Part shown: positions 35,494 through 44,295 of the stretch, in pieces
How positions within the stretch are numbered: the first letter of the stretch is position 1
How the letters are laid out: each line of letters begins with the position of its first letter
Assembly: GCF_000970085.1 (NCBI RefSeq)
Contig: NZ_CP009506.1
Span: 4,030,001 to 4,094,000, forward strand
Origin: Methanosarcina siciliae T4/M
GTDB lineage: Archaea > Halobacteriota > Methanosarcinia > Methanosarcinales > Methanosarcinaceae
Reading direction: 5' to 3'
DNA: 64,000 nt
Notes under the pieces: model-generated
Told to the model about the DNA's origin: nothing
The model's database searches: none
Seen by the model: only the letters and a program-made list of their open reading frames with translations
Translations under genes and position numbers: made by a program

Positions 35494-36975
35494 ATGAAAA
35501 TTCTGATTGCAACTGGGCGGCTTGCGGAAAATACCGTGAGGAAAGCAGCTGGAGAAAAAGCAGACGTCCTCGTAGCAGATATCGACATTGCTGCATTCAT
35601 AACTCCAAAAAAGCTGGTTAAAGCCATTCAGGATGCAGGTTTTTCAAGCAGATATGACCTTATTCTGCTTCCCGGGCTTGTAGCAGGAGACTTTTCAAAG
35701 GTTTCAGAAGAGCTTGGCTGTAAAATCCGGCTGGGCCCGAAACATGCCTATGACCTCAGCTTCGTGCTCCATTTTACAGAGGAAGTTGAATTTTCCGAAA
35801 AAGTTCCTGCCTGTGAGCTCCTTGCAGATGTGCGAAAAGAGATGGCGTTTGAGCTTGTAAGGAAAGCTGAAGAGCAAGCTCATCCCTCCCTTACCCTTGG
35901 AGAGGTAAAGCTTGGAGGAAATTCCCGTATGAAGGTCATGGGAGAAATCGTAGGGGCTGCGGAAATGAACCCTGCAGACCTGGCGATAAGAATCGAAGCT
36001 TTTATCGCCCGTGGAGCAGATATTATCGACCTCGGAGCTACACTTAACACCCTCCCGGGACAGATCAGGAGAGCGGTATCCCTTGCAAAAACCCTCACGT
36101 GCACCCCGATAAGTGTCGATACTCTTGACCCTGAACTGATAAAGGAAGGAATAGAGGCAGGAGCAAAACTTGTCCTGAGCCTTAACGGCACGAATATGGA
36201 AACTGCAGGACCGATAGTTGCAAAAGCGGGCGTTGCAGCAGTGGTAATTCCCGATGAAGGAAACAACCTGGAAAACCTGATAAAAAATATCGAAGCTGCC
36301 CGCAGGCTCGGGATTGAAAAAATAATAGCTGACCCTGTCCTTGACCCCGTAGGCCACAATATAACCGAATCTATTGTACGCTACCATGAGTTTCACAAAA
36401 CGTACCCGGAGCTGCCGTTATTCTTCGGAGCCGGCAATGTAACGGAACTCATGGACGTGGATACCATTGGAGTAAATGCCACACTCTGCGGAATAGGAGC
36501 AGAAGCAGGAGCAAGTATCCTTTTTACTCCTGAATACAGTGATAAAGCCCAGGGATCCATAAGAGAGCTAAAAAAAGCCTCCGAGATGATGCAGCTTTGC
36601 AAAATCAGGGAAAGCTCCCCGAAGGACCTTGGCATTGATCTTCTCTGTATAAAGGAAAAAAGAAGACGTCCTGACAGCCCCCTCCCTGAAAAAATAATCA
36701 TGGCCAGAGCCTCGAAGAACTGGCGTGTAGACCCTGCAGGCCCCATCCGAATCCGGATTGTACCGGACAGAATAAGCGGGGACGGTGGACTGATTGTAGC
36801 CGAACACGAGAAAACAGCTGTTGCAGGAGAGAGTGCCAGAGAAGTTATGGACACGCTGCTTGAACTTGAACTGGTATCACGCCTGGACCATGCGGCATAC
36901 CTTGGAAGAGAACTGGAAAAAGCCGAACTTTCCCTGCGCTTTAACCGGAGTTATGCCCAGGATGACGTATTCTGA
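35494..36975 (+). CDS. Dihydropteroate synthase-like protein (TIGR00284 type)
   Basis: A 493-residue archaeal protein with an N-terminal Rossmann-like segment (MKILIATGRLAENTVRKAA) of about 150 residues and a central pterin-binding TIM-barrel part: GADIIDLGATLNT, CTPISVDTLDPELI, KLVLSLNGTN and DPVLDPVGHN. Relatives have been linked to the dihydropteroate synthase-like step of tetrahydromethanopterin synthesis, which uses a ribofuranosyl aniline rather than 4-aminobenzoate. The exact activity is not proven here. The C-terminal domain of about 100 residues starts around PLPEKIIMARASKNW. The next gene follows after 37 bases. Confidence 0.85.
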   Translation: MKILIATGRLAENTVRKAAGEKADVLVADIDIAAFITPKKLVKAIQDAGFSSRYDLILLPGLVAGDFSKVSEELGCKIRLGPKHAYDLSFVLHFTEEVEFSEKVPACELLADVRKEMAFELVRKAEEQAHPSLTLGEVKLGGNSRMKVMGEIVGAAEMNPADLAIRIEAFIARGADIIDLGATLNTLPGQIRRAVSLAKTLTCTPISVDTLDPELIKEGIEAGAKLVLSLNGTNMETAGPIVAKAGVAAVVIPDEGNNLENLIKNIEAARRLGIEKIIADPVLDPVGHNITESIVRYHEFHKTYPELPLFFGAGNVTELMDVDTIGVNATLCGIGAEAGASILFTPEYSDKAQGSIRELKKASEMMQLCKIRESSPKDLGIDLLCIKEKRRRPDSPLPEKIIMARASKNWRVDPAGPIRIRIVPDRISGDGGLIVAEHEKTAVAGESAREVMDTLLELELVSRLDHAAYLGRELEKAELSLRFNRSYAQDDVF

Positions 36976-37012
36976 GCACACTGGAAGGCAGACAAAATAG
37001 CGATGTGAGAAA

Positions 37013-37471
37013 ATGAAACTCGAAACTGAAGACAAGCAGTCAATCTTTGAAATAGTGGCAGCCCGCTATTTCGCAACACAGAACTGGAAATGGGTGAACC
37101 TGAGAAAAGACCTCAATAAAATCATCAAATCCTATGATGAATTGAACGAACAGTATGCTTCATACTCTTATGTGAGCCGGGACTGGTATGTGGAAAACAT
37201 GGGGTCCAAGAACATCCATATGTGCAATACCTGGGATGAACTTAAGAACCTGGTTACATTCCTCAACACCCATGGGAAGACCTTTAACTTCCTTGTAAAT
37301 ACCGGGAACAGGAAGTCGTTCTGTATCGTAGACGATTCAAGAGAACTGGACGAGACCCAGGCACAGGCAATCAAAGAAGTACAGAAGCTGGGGTATAACA
37401 CCTTTGTCTTCCTCGCCACAATTCCTGATGAGATAGAATTCCAACTGCTTCAGGTAAGGGGAGTGAACTGA
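37013..37471 (+). CDS. Hypothetical protein downstream of the DHPS-like gene
   Basis: I do not recognise this 152-residue soluble protein. It looks alpha/beta with two parts: a helical N-terminus (EDKQSIFEIVAARYFATQNW) and a C-terminal section with strands FNFLVNTGNRKSFCIVDD and YNTFVFLATIPDEIEFQL. No signal peptide or metal motif is visible. The close spacing suggests it is co-transcribed with the DHPS-like gene. Confidence 0.75.
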   Translation: MKLETEDKQSIFEIVAARYFATQNWKWVNLRKDLNKIIKSYDELNEQYASYSYVSRDWYVENMGSKNIHMCNTWDELKNLVTFLNTHGKTFNFLVNTGNRKSFCIVDDSRELDETQAQAIKEVQKLGYNTFVFLATIPDEIEFQLLQVRGVN

Positions 37472-37657
37472 ACTCTCCCCCACCAAAAAACAGACTTCGA
37501 AAAACAGATTTATCTTCCTTCCGTAAGGTCTTTTTTACCCTGTTTAATTCCATTGGAAACCTGAGTAAAACAAGATAAAACAGAAAGATTTTTATTTGAT
37601 AATTCTCAAATAGGAAACTGTATTCCTTTTTGGCTATTTGACACATAAATAACCATC

Positions 37658-37701
37658 GTGTGTGAACAGCCGATAGTGTGTGAAATAAATCTGTGTGTGA
37701 A
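37658..37701 (+). repeat. Three GTGTGTGAA direct repeats
   Basis: Exact copies at 37658-37666, 37676-37684 and 37693-37701, i.e. 18 and 17 bases apart. No gene starts directly downstream. Confidence 0.55.
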
Positions 37702-37859
37702 TAACTTATCATAGAGTAAATAAGAAAGAGGCTTGCCTATGGGACAGGAAGGGACGAAGAGCTGAAGCTATGCTTTTTTTGTTCCTGACATTTTTCCCTG
37801 GTATGTAAAGGCGCTTAAGCTGTGGACGATTAATTCACGAGCCATCAAACCGGAAAAAT

Positions 37860-38027
37860 TTGGAAATACTTGAAGAAAGGGCACGTTCTTCAGGTACTCA
37901 AGCAAAAGTCAATCCAAGCGAAGAAATAGCTATCCACAAAGAAACAGCAATCTTCCACAGATTTAAGCAAAAGAACACTGGAAAAGAAGACCAGGAAATA
38001 GAATACGTACTAAAAATAAAAAAATAA
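37860..38027 (+). CDS. Possible small charged protein or gene remnant, 55 residues
   Basis: An open frame from TTG 37860 to TAA 38025-38027. The product begins LEILEERARSSGTQAKVNPS, continues EEIAIHKETAIFHRFKQKN and ends in a lysine-rich tail. The frame is open back to 37808 without a start. Amino-acid composition is protein-like, but there is no clear ribosome site. It could be the 3' end of a decayed gene. Confidence 0.3.
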   Translation: MEILEERARSSGTQAKVNPSEEIAIHKETAIFHRFKQKNTGKEDQEIEYVLKIKK

Positions 38028-38049
38028 AAAAAGGGAAGAATTAAGGAAA

Positions 38050-40080
38050 TCACATAAACAAGGGTGCAAACACAACAGCCACTATGCTCATGAGCTTAAT
38101 GAGGATGTTGATTGCAGGACCTGCAGTGTCTTTGAACGGGTCACCTACAGTATCGCCGGTAACACCTGCTTTGTGAGCATCTGAACCCTTTCCGCCGAAG
38201 TTTCCGAGTTCAATGTATTTCTTTGCATTGTCCCACGCTCCTCCTGCATTGGACATTGTGATTGCAATCATGAAACCTGAAGCAACGGAACCTGCAAGAA
38301 GCCCTCCAAGAGCTCCGGGACCAAGTACAAGCCCGACTAAAAGAGGAGCAATAACTGCAAGAAGTCCTGGTGGAATCATCTCTTTAAGAGCAGAGTGTGT
38401 TGAGATTGCAATACATTTGCCGTAATCAGGATCAGCTTTGCCTTCCATCAAACCCGCAATCTCCCTAAACTGCCTCCTTACTTCAACCACCACTTCACCT
38501 GCCGCATTTCCGACAGCCAGAATGGTCATTGAAGAGAAGAGATACGGAAGCATTGCGCCTATTATAAGCCCGATGAAGACGTTCGGATTCATAACATCGA
38601 TGGCACTGAGCCCCACTGCAATACCGTAGGAAGCAAAGAGGGCAAGTGCGGTAAGAGCTGCGGACCCGATTGCAAAACCTTTGCCGATAGCTGCCGTAGT
38701 GTTTCCTACCGCATCAAGCGTATCGGTAATCTGACGCACCTCTTCCTTCTGGTGAGACATCTCCGCGATGCCACCAGCATTGTCAGCTACAGGGCCGTAT
38801 GCATCGACCGAAAGGGAGATCCCGAGCGTAGCAAGCATTCCGACGGCTGCAATAGCTATACCGTAGAGGCCGGCGAGCTGGAACGCAATATAAATTGCAA
38901 TGCTGATGAGAACAACAGGCCAGAGAGTTGACTCCATCCCTTTTGCAAAACCTGTAATGATATTGGTAGCGGAACCTGTCTGGCAGGAATTTGCAACACT
39001 GAGGGTAGGCTTTCTGTCATATGACGTGTAGTGCTCTGTGATTTGCCCAATAAGAAAACCTGCAACAAGCCCTGCAACCGTTGCGAAGAAGACATTCAGT
39101 CCGTATTCTCCAAGGAGCAGGGATGTAACGAAATACGAAGCAATTACCGTAAGAATGATTGCAGCAATCAACCCCATATTAAATGCCATATGGAGTGCTG
39201 AAGATTCAGTCTTGTTTGTACGGACAAAAAAAGTACCGACAATAGATGCGAGAATTCCAATAGCCGAAATCGTCAGCGGAACCAGAATAACATTCTCAAC
39301 CGGGATGTTGGGGAAAGTAGTTGCTGCTGTTGATGCTGCAAGAAGCATCGTTGCAAGGATAGAACCGACATATGATTCATAGAGGTCAGCCCCCATTCCG
39401 GCAATATCCCCTACGTTGTCTCCGACATTGTCAGCAATTACAGCAGGATTTCTCGGGTCATCTTCAGGGATCCCGGCTTCGACCTTGCCTACAAGGTCTG
39501 CACCCACGTCAGCAGCTTTGGCGAAGATTCCCCCACCTACACGGGCAAAGAGAGCGATAGACGAAGCTCCGAGTGAAAAGCCCGCAACAATGTTTACGAT
39601 AGTAAGCAGATCCAGGTTGGAATAAACACTATCAAGAAAGATAAATGAAAGAGATAGCCCAAAGAGACCAAGACCTACGACACTCATTCCCATAACGGTA
39701 CCTGATGCAAATGAAACCCTAAAAGCGGGACCAATGCCTCTGGTGGCAGCATTTGTGGTCCGCCCATTTGCAAGAGTCGCCGTAAGCATCCCTGCATAGC
39801 CAGCTGTTGCGGAAAGCACCGCGCCAAAAACGAAACATGCTGCTGTGAGAATTCCGTTTGGCAGAACTAACGCAATTACAATTGCAAGGAAAACGACAAA
39901 TACGGCGATTGCACGGTACTGCCTGTTAAGATAGACCATAGCTCCACCGTGAATCGACGCAGTAATTTTCTTGATAAGATCATTACCTGCGCCTTCATTT
40001 TGGACGTTTTTGTAGGATATACCTGCAAAAATCAGACCAATAAGGGCACATATTGGTGCAAGGTAGATTAACATATCCAT
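38050..40080 (-). CDS. hppA: Membrane-bound pyrophosphatase, K+-dependent type (probably Na+-pumping)
   Basis: Couples hydrolysis of pyrophosphate to ion export across the cell membrane. About 676 residues with some 16 membrane helices. Catalytic loops are DVGADLVGKVEAGIPEDDPRNPAVIADNVGDNVGD (in two acidic stretches), AYGPVADNAGGIAEM and NAGGAWDNAKKYIE. The diagnostic GNTTAAIGKG carries alanine where K+-independent enzymes have lysine, marking the K+-dependent class that includes known Na+ pumps such as the M. mazei enzyme. I place the start at ATG 40080 by comparison with the neighbouring paralog; ATG 40092 and TTG 40107 are alternatives. Divergent from the second pyrophosphatase. Confidence 0.93.
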   Translation of the reverse strand: MDMLIYLAPICALIGLIFAGISYKNVQNEGAGNDLIKKITASIHGGAMVYLNRQYRAIAVFVVFLAIVIALVLPNGILTAACFVFGAVLSATAGYAGMLTATLANGRTTNAATRGIGPAFRVSFASGTVMGMSVVGLGLFGLSLSFIFLDSVYSNLDLLTIVNIVAGFSLGASSIALFARVGGGIFAKAADVGADLVGKVEAGIPEDDPRNPAVIADNVGDNVGDIAGMGADLYESYVGSILATMLLAASTAATTFPNIPVENVILVPLTISAIGILASIVGTFFVRTNKTESSALHMAFNMGLIAAIILTVIASYFVTSLLLGEYGLNVFFATVAGLVAGFLIGQITEHYTSYDRKPTLSVANSCQTGSATNIITGFAKGMESTLWPVVLISIAIYIAFQLAGLYGIAIAAVGMLATLGISLSVDAYGPVADNAGGIAEMSHQKEEVRQITDTLDAVGNTTAAIGKGFAIGSAALTALALFASYGIAVGLSAIDVMNPNVFIGLIIGAMLPYLFSSMTILAVGNAAGEVVVEVRRQFREIAGLMEGKADPDYGKCIAISTHSALKEMIPPGLLAVIAPLLVGLVLGPGALGGLLAGSVASGFMIAITMSNAGGAWDNAKKYIELGNFGGKGSDAHKAGVTGDTVGDPFKDTAGPAINILIKLMSIVAVVFAPLFM

Positions 40081-40409
40081 AATTTCAACCATCCTACCGG
40101 AAAGCAAATTAAAAGTACTCCTCCAAAGTACTTTTGGAGATAATAAATGGGTCTTTGTATATAAATTGATACTCGATCTTCCATTGAAGATTCGGGGGAA
40201 CTGAGGATTTCAGCCCCCACACAACAAAACTTTCGTTGCAAACTGACACAATCTTATATAAAACCACTCGACATTAATATGACTCTTGTTTTATAGATTG
40301 CGATTTTTCCTTCTTTTTGATATCGGTTTGTTTTTTTAAACAGCTCCTTTTGATTTTGACGATTTTTGCGGGTTAAACACTTATTACTCAGGCATTACTC
40401 AGAAGGTTC

Positions 40410-40552
40410 GTCTTGATAAGACATCGCTTACTGATCCCGACAAATTCTTAGGGGCAAAGCTTCCCCGTTCATATTTGGTTCCTGGCCCCTGCTCTCAGGG
40501 CAAAAACCAAGTTCTCTCTCACCGAGGTGAGGGAATACGGTAACTTATTACC
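40410..40552 (-). ncRNA. Candidate structured RNA: five consecutive hairpins
   Basis: Stems (plus coordinates): GTCTT 40410-40414 with AAGAC 40418-40422; GGGG 40451-40454 with CCCC 40463-40466; TTGGTT 40475-40480 with AACCAA 40505-40510, enclosing CCCTG/CAGGG (40487-40491/40496-40500); TCTCTCACC 40515-40523 with GGTGAGGGA 40526-40534; GGTAA 40539-40543 with TTACC 40548-40552. The block is GC-rich in an AT-rich gap and has stops in every frame. A minus-strand TATA-like ATATTTATTTA at about 40565-40576 would start a transcript right at the block and make it a 5' leader of the leftward pyrophosphatase; the strand is otherwise undecided. Confidence 0.4.
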
Positions 40553-40879
40553 TTGCTAGTGAAATAAATAAATATCTAAAAGAGATGGGTTAAAGGAAAA
40601 AATAGCCCCCTCTTTCGTATTTTAACCTCATCCCCATTTATTAATAGAAAGCTGACTACAACCGCAGGTGTCGAAAAACGCATCGAAAAAAGAAACAAAG
40701 AAAAAACCACCGACACACCCAGAATAGAATTTCCAATAAACCATTCCCCCAACATCTTTTTGTCCTCACTGACAGTCCCAAATCTGCATATATGAGTTCC
40801 ATTATTCATCAATTCCAGAAAAAAAATCTTCGTATTTTGTCGAGTTGAGTGAACTCTGAGAGGGCAAAATGGCGCAAAA

Positions 40880-40890
40880 GTTTATATAAA
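40880..40890 (+). promoter_or_regulatory. TATA box of the rightward pyrophosphatase gene
   Basis: GTTTATATAAA preceded by CGCAAAA. The implied leader is about 210 bases. Confidence 0.5.
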
Positions 40891-41120
40891 AAATAACTAT
40901 TTACGCTTTCGTCTAAAATGAGGCTTTAACAATTAAAAAAATACTTTAGAATAATACTAAATTGATACGTAAAAATCATGATAAAATTACAAGAAATACA
41001 TGGATGAAAACAATTCTAGAGACAATGAAAGGGACGTTGAAGCTAGAGGATAGGAATTCTTGAAGGGATTATAAAAAATATTAATGTGAACGGGTATCAA
41101 AACCAAAGGATAGGAAATTT

Positions 41121-43136
41121 ATGGAAGGTTTAATATTTATTGCTCCTTTAGCAGGCGTTATAAGTCTTGTCTTCGCTGCTTTTTTCGCAAAAAGCATCCT
41201 GAAGGAAGATGCCGGCAATAAGAGGATGAAGGAAATAGCCGGAGCAATTCAGGAAGGAGCTATGGCTTACCTAAATCGCCAGTACAAAACGATTGCAGTG
41301 GTTTCGATCATTCTCTCATTCCTGATTCTCTTTTTGCTTGATGATGGGCTAAAAATAGCTATCGGTTTCCTGGCAGGTGCCATAAGTTCGGCTGCTGCCG
41401 GCTATATAGGTATGAGCGTCTCGGTCAGGGCAAACGTCAGGACTGCTCATGCTGCATCAAGTGGGCTTGAGAAAGCCATGTCAGTTGCATTCCGCGGGGG
41501 GGCTGTGACAGGACTTGCAGTAGTGGGGCTTGCACTGCTCGGTACAAGTAGTTTTTACATCCTCTATGGGGACGTGAACCTGGTTGTAGGATTTGGTTTC
41601 GGAGCCAGTCTTATCAGCCTCTTTGCCCGTGTAGGCGGGGGAATCTTTACAAAAGCTGCTGACGTCGGGGCCGACCTTGTAGGCAAGGTCGAAGCGGGGA
41701 TCCCTGAAGATGACCCCAGGAACGCAGGAGTTATTGCCGACAACGTGGGGGACAATGTGGGGGACTGTGCAGGAATGGGGGCAGACCTCTTTGAGACCTA
41801 TGTGGTCACTTCTCTGGCTGCCATGCTGCTTGGTTCCCTTATTACCGGCACTTACGAAAACGCCATACTCTACCCACTGATACTTGGTTCTGTCGCAATC
41901 TTTGCATCCATTATATCTGTCTTCTTTGTGAAGATAGGAAAAGAAGGTAAGATCATGCAGGCCCTCTACAAGGGTGTAGGCGGCTCTGCAATTATCAGCC
42001 TGATCGCTTTCTATTTTGTAACCAACTATCTTATGGGAGATATCAGGCTTTTCTATGCCACTCTCGTAGGCATCGTAATCACGGTGCTTATGGTGATTAT
42101 TACGGAATACTACACTTCTACAGACTACAGGCCGGTAAAAACAATCGCAGCTTCCTCTGAAACCGGAGCTGCAACCAACATCATTTCAGGGTTATCAATA
42201 GGCTTTGAAAGCACACTCGTGCCTACTGTAGTAATCGTAATAGGAATCCTTCTTTCCTACTTCGTTGTAGGAGGTGCAGCAGATTCAGGAATAGGGCTTT
42301 ACGGAATTGCCATTGCAGCCGTTGCAATGCTTTCAACCACAGGCATGATAGTTGCTCTGGACTCTTACGGCCCTATTACGGATAATGCCGGTGGAATTGC
42401 CCAGATGGCAAACCTCCCGGCTCAGGTCAGAAAGGTCACGGATGCCCTCGATGCCGTTGGAAACACCACAAAGGCTGTTACCAAAGGATACGCAATAGGC
42501 TCGGCAGCTCTGGGCGCACTTGCCCTCTTTGCGGACTACCGCAGCAAGGTAAATCTTGGGGGACAGTCCCTGAATCTCGATGACCCTGTGGTACTCGCAG
42601 GGCTTCTTCTCGGAGCCCTCCTGCCTTTCGTATTCAGCGCGGTTACGATGAGCGCGGTCGGAAAAGCCGCTTTTGAGGTCGTAAATGAGGTCCGCAGGCA
42701 GTTCAGGGAGATCCCCGGAATTATGGAAGGAACTGCAAAGCCGGAATATGGACGCTGCGTTGACATCGTGACAAAAGCAGCCCTCCATGAGATGGCAATG
42801 CCCGGCTTCCTTGCCGTACTTGTGCCCCTGCTTGTGGGTTTCATCCTGGGCCCGAAAGCGCTTGCAGGACTTCTCATAGGGCTCATTGTAGTAGGGTTTA
42901 TGCTCGCCCTCATGATGGATAACGGAGGAGGAGCCTGGGACAACGCAAAAAAACTGATTGAAGATGGGAATCATGGCGGAAGAGGATCAGAAGCCCATAA
43001 AGCTGCAGTTGTCGGGGATACCGTAGGTGACCCGTTCAAAGACACTGCCGGACCTGCCCTCAACGCTCTGATTAAAGTCGTGAACATGGTGGCAATTCTC
43101 TTCTCCGCCCTGATAATACACAGCGGGCTATTCTAA
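41121..43136 (+). CDS. hppA: Membrane-bound pyrophosphatase, K+-independent type (probably H+-pumping)
   Basis: A 671-residue paralog of the leftward gene. It has the same catalytic loops (DVGADLVGKVEAGIPEDDP, ADNVGDNVGDCAGMGADL, NGGGAWDNAKKLIE), but GNTTKAVTKG has lysine at the diagnostic position, the mark of the K+-independent, proton-pumping class. The window thus encodes two pumps of different cation requirement, back to back. GAAA-rich sequence precedes the ATG; the ribosome site AAAGGATAGGAAATTT is weak. Confidence 0.93.
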   Translation: MEGLIFIAPLAGVISLVFAAFFAKSILKEDAGNKRMKEIAGAIQEGAMAYLNRQYKTIAVVSIILSFLILFLLDDGLKIAIGFLAGAISSAAAGYIGMSVSVRANVRTAHAASSGLEKAMSVAFRGGAVTGLAVVGLALLGTSSFYILYGDVNLVVGFGFGASLISLFARVGGGIFTKAADVGADLVGKVEAGIPEDDPRNAGVIADNVGDNVGDCAGMGADLFETYVVTSLAAMLLGSLITGTYENAILYPLILGSVAIFASIISVFFVKIGKEGKIMQALYKGVGGSAIISLIAFYFVTNYLMGDIRLFYATLVGIVITVLMVIITEYYTSTDYRPVKTIAASSETGAATNIISGLSIGFESTLVPTVVIVIGILLSYFVVGGAADSGIGLYGIAIAAVAMLSTTGMIVALDSYGPITDNAGGIAQMANLPAQVRKVTDALDAVGNTTKAVTKGYAIGSAALGALALFADYRSKVNLGGQSLNLDDPVVLAGLLLGALLPFVFSAVTMSAVGKAAFEVVNEVRRQFREIPGIMEGTAKPEYGRCVDIVTKAALHEMAMPGFLAVLVPLLVGFILGPKALAGLLIGLIVVGFMLALMMDNGGGAWDNAKKLIEDGNHGGRGSEAHKAAVVGDTVGDPFKDTAGPALNALIKVVNMVAILFSALIIHSGLF

Positions 43137-43881
43137 GAGAAGAGAATAATCTGGAATCCCCAATCGGGGAATCCACCCCCTCCATTTCATGTCTCATTTT
43201 TATCTAATTTCATTTAATTTTCATCGAATTTTTTGTTCATTTTTGATTTTTACCGGCTTATCTGCTCTTTCGAGACATTTACCCTTATCAACAACTTATC
43301 AGTTATTTTTTATTAAATACACTCGTGAACAGAAATTTATTTTTCAATCATTTGTCCCGGCAAAAACTGCCGGATTTGTCGATAGTAAGCTTGTGTTTTT
43401 ATAGCTGAAAAGAAGTTCTTCAAAGAATTTCAGATCAGATGAGAAAAAAATATTTATGAGTAAATGGTTGAAGATTAATTTTTTTAGGAGAAAAAAACAT
43501 TATAGAGGAGATTAAAGCTCTAAAAAGCAATAAACAGAAAAAGAAAAATAGAAAAGATAATATAATAGGCAATCCTATAATCTCCAAAGTGATAAGGATT
43601 ATGGAATTAAAATTTAAAAATAGTTAAGAAATAAATAGCCATATAAAGACAAAATAAGTTAAGAATGTTGGCTCTCCGAATGAAAATAACCTACCATTGT
43701 ATTAATAACTACATCTATAACTGTAGCAAACGAACTGCAAAATAAGAAATGACCGCGAAATAATTGAAGAATAACAAAGCCGGTAGACCTTGCCGGAAGA
43801 ACCGCAAAACAGACGAAAAGCAACTTAGTCTGAAAAAAACGGAAAGAATAAGCTGTAGGATTAGAATAAGGTTAGAAGTAG

Positions 43882-43956
43882 TGTGAGCGGGTTGGGGAGT
43901 GGGGGGTCATATGGGGAGTGGGGGGTATGGTATGTGAAAAAAGTTTCCCGCTCACA
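43882..43956. promoter_or_regulatory. G-rich direct repeat enclosed by a 10-bp inverted repeat
   Basis: TGTGAGCGGG (43882-43891) and CCCGCTCACA (43947-43956) are perfect inverted copies. Between them GGGGAGTGGGGGGT occurs twice (43894-43907, 43913-43926). G-runs could form a quadruplex on the plus strand. It lies 340 bases upstream of the first MFS gene. Confidence 0.55.
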
Positions 43957-44121
43957 TTACACATATCACCTATTCAAATTAATTATATAAATAGCTATGC
44001 ATTTCATTCGAGTTAATATAATATAAAAAATATCATGCAGAATATCATACAAGAACATTTATCAGAATTTCCGTATTTCACACATATTTTTTTTAGATAT
44101 TACAGCCTTAATAATTGTTCA

Positions 44122-44159
44122 ATAATTATTTGGATGTTACATAATTATTTAGATGTTAC
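44122..44159 (+). repeat. 19-bp tandem duplication
   Basis: ATAATTATTTGGATGTTAC (44122-44140) is followed directly by a copy with one change (A for G), 44141-44159. Confidence 0.65.
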
Positions 44160-44295
44160 AGTCTAATATGTTCTCAGAAGAAACCCCAAATATAAAAATA
44201 GACCCCAATATAGAAATAGAAATTCGGAAGAGAAATTGCACCCCCAAAAGTAGCCACGATAAGAAACTTATACGAGTTTACGGGTTTTAGATCCT

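Larger units (their letters stand above)
37472..38049. other. Convergent intergenic region with iteron-like repeats and a small frame
   Basis: About 580 bases between convergent genes. It contains three GTGTGTGAA copies (37658-37701) and a 55-codon frame (37860-38027), both listed separately. Otherwise I see only AT-rich sequence. Confidence 0.4.
40108..41120. other. Divergent promoter region of the two pyrophosphatases
   Basis: 1 kb without a credible gene. TATA elements: about 40155-40170 and 40252-40262 (both readable on either strand) and 40880-40890 on the plus strand. A GC-richer block of hairpins at 40410-40552 stands out and is listed separately. The leftward frame at 40576-40812 has no family signs. 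Confidence 0.45.
43137..44295. other. 1.15-kb gene-free region before the MFS pair
   Basis: A CCCC-AATC-GGGG hairpin at about 43157-43168 may end the pyrophosphatase message. The rest is AT-rich, apart from the G-rich element at 43882-43956 and a 19-bp tandem repeat at 44122-44159. No coding frame is convincing. Confidence 0.4.

Noticed and set aside
40381..40560. Possible fluoride riboswitch before a pyrophosphatase.
   Set aside because: The stems and the conserved bases of that riboswitch class are not present; kept only as an unclassified structured RNA.
40576..40812. 78-codon leftward frame with a hydrophobic middle between the pyrophosphatases.
   Set aside because: Weak ribosome site and no recognisable domain; not enough to call a membrane protein.
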